Of a stretch of 64,000 nt of DNA, positions 60,553 to 64,000 are shown piece by piece; position 1 is the stretch's first letter; every line of letters begins with the position of its first letter. Position numbers and translations under genes: made by a program. The notes below the pieces were generated by a model that was given only the letters and a program-made list of their open reading frames with translations, searched no databases and was not told where the DNA came from. Origin of the DNA: Nonomuraea sediminis (GTDB lineage: Bacteria > Actinomycetota > Actinomycetes > Streptosporangiales > Streptosporangiaceae); the NCBI RefSeq assembly GCF_018531495.1, contig NZ_JAHDTI010000014.1, positions 62,001-126,000 on the forward strand, read 5' to 3'.

Positions 60553-61707
60553 GTGGACTTCTCGCTCAGTTCCGAGGAACGTCAGATCCGCGACACGGTC
60601 CGGTCCTTCGTGGAGAAGGAGATCATGCCGCTGGAGCCCGACGTGCTGCGCAACGAGCGGGCCGGGCGCCCGGGCATCGACCCCGTGGTGCACCGCGACC
60701 TGCGGGCCAAGGCCAGGAAGATGGGCTTCTGGGGCATCAACACCCCCGAGGAGTACGGCGGGGCCGCGCTGGGCCCGGTGATGTCCGCGATCATCGCGAT
60801 GGAGCTGGGCAGGACCTTCGTCCCGTTCTCCTTCGGCGGGTCGGCCGACAACATCCTGTACGCGGGCACCGGCGAGCAGAAGCAGCGCTACCTGATCCCG
60901 ACGATCGAGGGCGAGCGCCGTTCCTGCTTCGCGATCACCGAGCCGGGGGCGGGCTCCGACGCCCGCAACATCCGCACCAAGGCCGTGCGTGACGGCGCCG
61001 AGTGGGTCATCAACGGGGAGAAGACGTTCATCACCGGCGGGAACGAGGCCGACTTCGTCATGGTCTTCGCCGTGGCCGAGCCGTACGGCGTGACCTGCTT
61101 CCTGGTCGATCGGGACATGGGGTGGCGCTCGGAGCCGATCCCGACGATGGGCGAGTGGGGACCGGCCTCGCTGGTGTTCCAGGACGTGCGGGTGCCGGAG
61201 GAGAACATCCTCGGGGAGCTGGGCAAGGGGTTCGACCTGGCGATGCAGTGGATCGGGCAAGGCAGGTACATGATCCCGGCGCGGGCGATCGGGTCGGCCG
61301 AGCGGATGCTGGGCATGGCCGTCGACTACGCCAAGATCCGCAAGTCGATGGGTCAGACGATCTCCGAATACCAGGCGATCCAGTGGATGATCGCGGACTC
61401 GCAGGTGGAGATCGAGGCGGCCAAGTGGCTCACGCTGTACGCGGCCTGGCGCGTGGGGCAGGGCATGGACGCGCGCCACGCCTCCTCCATCGCCAAGCTC
61501 AACGGCGCCGTGATGGCCAACCAGGTGGTCGACCGGGTGCTGCAGATCCACGGCGGCATGGGCTACACCAAGGAGCTGCCGATCGAGCGGTGGTACCGGG
61601 AGTTGCGGCTGCTGCGGATCTTCGAGGGCACCGACGAGATCCAGCGGCGGACGATCGCGCGGAACCTGATCAAGGGGCACGTGCGCCTCGGCACCATCGG
61701 GGAGTGA
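60553..61707 (+). CDS. acyl-CoA dehydrogenase
   Basis: 384 residues from a GTG after GGGAGGCGGCG. Flavin and substrate motifs: FAITEPGAGSDARNIRTKAV, WVINGEKTFITGG, DVRVPEENILGELGKGF, QIHGGMGYTKELPIERWYR, and the C-terminal IFEGTDEIQRR with the catalytic-type Glu. It introduces the alpha-beta double bond using FAD and passes electrons to ETF. First gene of an operon with the acyl-CoA synthetase, 1 base apart. Confidence 0.93.
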   Translation: MDFSLSSEERQIRDTVRSFVEKEIMPLEPDVLRNERAGRPGIDPVVHRDLRAKARKMGFWGINTPEEYGGAALGPVMSAIIAMELGRTFVPFSFGGSADNILYAGTGEQKQRYLIPTIEGERRSCFAITEPGAGSDARNIRTKAVRDGAEWVINGEKTFITGGNEADFVMVFAVAEPYGVTCFLVDRDMGWRSEPIPTMGEWGPASLVFQDVRVPEENILGELGKGFDLAMQWIGQGRYMIPARAIGSAERMLGMAVDYAKIRKSMGQTISEYQAIQWMIADSQVEIEAAKWLTLYAAWRVGQGMDARHASSIAKLNGAVMANQVVDRVLQIHGGMGYTKELPIERWYRELRLLRIFEGTDEIQRRTIARNLIKGHVRLGTIGE

Positions 61708-61708
61708 C

Positions 61709-63793
61709 ATGGGCGTCGCAGAGCTGTTCAGCCCCCGCTCCATAGCCCTGGTGGGGGCCACCGACAAGTCGGGCTGGTCCATCAGCACGCTGCTCAACCT
61801 GCGTACCCACGGGTTCGCGGGCGAGGTGCACCTGGTCAACCCGCGGGGCGGGGTGGTGCACGGGATGCCCGCCCACCGCAGCCTGTCGGAGATCCCCGGG
61901 CCGGTGGACCTGGCCTACGTCATGGTGCCGACGGGCGCGGTGCTGGCGGTGCTGCGGGAGGGCGCCAAGCTGGGCATCCGGTCGTACGTGATCCTCACCG
62001 CGGGCTTCGGCGAGGCGGGTCCCGAGGGCGCCGCGCTCGAGGACGAGGTCGCCGAGCTGGCCAGGGAGCACGCGCTGACGATCCTGGGTCCGAACGGGAA
62101 CGGGTTCGTCAACGCCGCCGCCTCGGTCACGCCGTACGGCCTGCCGATTCCCTCACCGCTGCTGCGCGGGTCGGTGGGCGTGGTGCTGCAGAGCGGGGCG
62201 CTGGCCAGTTCGGTGCTCGCCTTCGCCCTGTCACGAAATATCGGGATAAGCCTGCTCACGTCGATGGGGAACGAATCGGTCGTCAGCGTGACCGACGTGA
62301 TCGACTACCTGGTCGACGATCCGGCCACGAAGGTCATCGCGCTGTTCCTGGAGTCGGTGCGGAATCCGGCCGAGTTCTCCCGGGTGGCGCGCAGGGCGCT
62401 GCTGGCGGGCAAGCCCGTCGTGGCGCTGAAGATCGGGCGCAGCGAGCTCGCCTCGCACACCGCGCAGGCGCACACCGGGGCGCTGGTGGGCGACGACGAC
62501 GTGATCGACGCCGCGTTCCGTCAGCTCGGCGTGATCCGGGTGCGGTCGCTCGAGGACCTGATGATCACCTCAGGGCTGCTGGCGACCACCGGACCGCTGC
62601 CCGGCCGGCGCGTCGGCGTGGTCACCCCGTCGGGCGGCGCCTCGGAGATCATCGCCGACCGCGCCCAGGACGAGGGGCTCACGCTGCCGCCGTTCTCCCC
62701 GGAGACGGTGGAGCGGCTGGCGGCGTTCCTGCCGCCGTTCGCCACGGTGCAGAACCCGCTGGACGTCACCGGCTACATCCTCATCGACCGGACGCTGCTC
62801 AGCCGTGCCCTGACGGTGGTGACCCAGGATCCCGGCATCGACGTGGTCATGCTGCTGTCGGAGCCGCCCAAGACGGCCCCGCCGGATCCCGGCCCGACGC
62901 TCGCGGCGTACTCGGCCACCGCCCGCACCATCGCGGGCTCGCCCGTGCCTGTGGTGGCGGTCAGCAACGTCCTCACCGACGTCACCGAGTTCGGCCGCAC
63001 GGTCCAGCAGGAGACCGGCTACCCGCACGTGCTCGGCGGCATCGAGCACGGCATCCAGGCCATCGGCGCCGCCGTCCGCTGGTCCGAGACCCGGGCCCGC
63101 GCCTCGGCCGCGACAGCGCCGCAGGCTCCCTCCGCGCGAGCTGCCGCCCGGCCGCCCGCCGGTGCGGCGGGAGTGTGGGCGGAGCACCGGGCGGCCGCGT
63201 TCCTCGGCGAGGCCGGGATCCCTGTGGTGCCCTCGCGCCTGGTGCGCTCGCCCGGCGAGGCCGTGGCGGCGGCCGAGGCCTTCGGGTACCCGGTCGTGCT
63301 CAAGGTGTCCGCCGACGGGCTCGGGCACAAGAGCGACGTCGGCGGCGTCCACCTCGACCTGGCCACCCCCGACGCGGTGACGGCCGCCTACGCGGCCATC
63401 CCCGGCACCGACGCCCTCGTCCAGCCACACCGCAAGAGCGGCGTGGAACTCCTGGTGGGCATCGTCCGCGACCCCGCCTGGGGCCTCACGCTCGCGGTCG
63501 GCCTGGGCGGGGTGTGGGTGGAGGTCCTGCGCGACACGGCCCTGCGCGTCCTGCCGGTCGACCACCACGAGGTACGGCAGGCGTTGACGGAACTGCGTGG
63601 CGCCCGCCTCCTGGCAGGCGCCCGCGGCACCCCGCCGGCCGACCTCGATGCCGTCGCCGCCGTCGTAACCGGCCTGGCCGAGGTCGCCCAGTCCCTCGGC
63701 GACTGCCTGGAGTCCCTGGAGGTCAACCCCCTGCTGGTCACCGGCTCCACCGTCGAGGCCCTCGACGCCCTGATCACCTGGCACGCCCCGTAG
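61709..63793 (+). CDS. NDP-forming acyl-CoA synthetase (ACD type)
   Basis: 694 residues. Domains in order: CoA-binding Rossmann (FSPRSIALVGATDKSGWS, VILTAGFGEAG, GPNGNGFVN), the succinyl-CoA-ligase-like domain with the phosphohistidine-type loop QAHTGALVGDD near residue 255, and after a Pro/Ala-rich linker (~470-490) the ATP-grasp domain (GYPVVLKVSADGLGHKSDVG, LAVGLGGVWVEVL, ESLEVNPLLV). It forms acyl-CoA from acid, ATP or GTP and CoA, or the reverse. It would activate the acid that enters the SDR/MaoC/dehydrogenase steps. Confidence 0.92.
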   Translation: MGVAELFSPRSIALVGATDKSGWSISTLLNLRTHGFAGEVHLVNPRGGVVHGMPAHRSLSEIPGPVDLAYVMVPTGAVLAVLREGAKLGIRSYVILTAGFGEAGPEGAALEDEVAELAREHALTILGPNGNGFVNAAASVTPYGLPIPSPLLRGSVGVVLQSGALASSVLAFALSRNIGISLLTSMGNESVVSVTDVIDYLVDDPATKVIALFLESVRNPAEFSRVARRALLAGKPVVALKIGRSELASHTAQAHTGALVGDDDVIDAAFRQLGVIRVRSLEDLMITSGLLATTGPLPGRRVGVVTPSGGASEIIADRAQDEGLTLPPFSPETVERLAAFLPPFATVQNPLDVTGYILIDRTLLSRALTVVTQDPGIDVVMLLSEPPKTAPPDPGPTLAAYSATARTIAGSPVPVVAVSNVLTDVTEFGRTVQQETGYPHVLGGIEHGIQAIGAAVRWSETRARASAATAPQAPSARAAARPPAGAAGVWAEHRAAAFLGEAGIPVVPSRLVRSPGEAVAAAEAFGYPVVLKVSADGLGHKSDVGGVHLDLATPDAVTAAYAAIPGTDALVQPHRKSGVELLVGIVRDPAWGLTLAVGLGGVWVEVLRDTALRVLPVDHHEVRQALTELRGARLLAGARGTPPADLDAVAAVVTGLAEVAQSLGDCLESLEVNPLLVTGSTVEALDALITWHAP

Positions 63794-63794
63794 G

Positions 63795-64000
63795 TCAGCG
63801 CAGCGCCAGTGACAGCCCGGCGGCGGCCAGCGGGAGGAGGCCGACCAGGGCCAGCGCCGTGGGCAGGGGCAGGGCGTGGGAGAGCGTGCCCACGGTGGCC
63901 GAGCCCACGGCGCCGCCGACGAAGAAGGCCAGGTTGCGCAGGCCGATGGCGGCGCCCCGGCGTTCCACGGGCACGTGCGCCGACAGCTGGGCCGTCGTCA
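63795..64000 (-). CDS. MFS transporter, C-terminal end (partial)
   Basis: Stop TGA at 63795-63797 on the minus strand, open to the window edge (~67 residues). Visible are VERRGAAIGLRNLAFFVGGA, VGSATVGTL and a final hydrophobic segment ending GLSLALR, which is the last two helices and the loop of a drug-efflux-type MFS protein. It converges with the acyl-CoA synthetase gene, 1 base between stops. Confidence 0.7.
   Translation of the reverse strand, partial: TTAQLSAHVPVERRGAAIGLRNLAFFVGGAVGSATVGTLSHALPLPTALALVGLLPLAAAGLSLALR

Overview
The window is GC-rich (about 70% by eye) with strong third-position G/C bias, GTG and TTG starts, and 4-base ATGA/GTGA/TTGA gene overlaps. It carries marker families of filamentous Actinomycetota: XRE-DUF5753 with DUF397, an F420-type LLM oxidoreductase, group II truncated globin, FmdB and WYL proteins. 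A soil actinomycete of the Streptosporangiaceae type (Nonomuraea or Streptosporangium-like) fits best; the genus is inference. No rRNA, tRNA, CRISPR array or prophage was seen.

Layout. 1-5,000: the end of ilvD and a secreted subtilase-like protein with four DUF11 repeats, then tandem intergenic repeats. 5,000-15,900: small enzymes and regulators (WYL, FmdB, GNAT, HNH, S9 prolyl oligopeptidase coupled to a Nudix enzyme, AraC, VOC, DUF1772/NmrA divergent from LysR, B3/B4, ABM, proline iminopeptidase). 15,910-21,138: a tightly coupled minus-strand one-carbon operon (class V aminotransferase, LysR, dimethylglycine/sarcosine-dehydrogenase-like flavoprotein with a GcvT domain, PurU). 21,280-25,578: Tat-exported phospholipase C, a PiT phosphate transporter and its DUF47 partner. 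25,800-35,450: LLM oxidoreductase/ArsR, XRE/DUF397, TetR-MBL-hydrolase divergent from a SnoaL-like protein, a serine hydrolase, quinone oxidoreductase, a SET-domain protein and an aminotransferase. 35,474-46,926: a WD40 lipoprotein, then an ALDH/CoA-transferase/citrate-synthase-fold operon divergent from an ABC importer. 47,059-52,685: a TPR protein led by a 24-residue peptide gene, a DMT transporter, a GNAT enzyme and an XRE-TPR regulator. 53,245-56,509: structured leaders, MscS, globin and a GH13 glucosidase. 56,471-64,000: MFS, thioesterase, SDR, MaoC, TetR, acyl-CoA dehydrogenase, NDP-forming acyl-CoA synthetase, and the end of another MFS gene.

Most striking. (1) A single-gene tnpB element (IS200/IS605 superfamily) sits in the ABC operon exactly at what was an ATGA stop/start overlap. 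Removing 42795-44135 restores that overlap, supplies a candidate TAM (TCAT), and predicts that the element's RNA guide matches the empty site. (2) An unrecognised 24-codon gene with its own promoter and ribosome site is translationally coupled to a 567-residue TPR protein. (3) A dispersed intergenic repeat family of about 100 bp ending in GCCGTAC occurs at least five times, once as an 89-bp tandem duplication. (4) Several sharp operator or RNA structures lie at gene starts, including an 18-bp palindrome before the phospholipase gene, a 15-bp-arm hairpin before mscS, and a G-quadruplex motif over a ribosome site.
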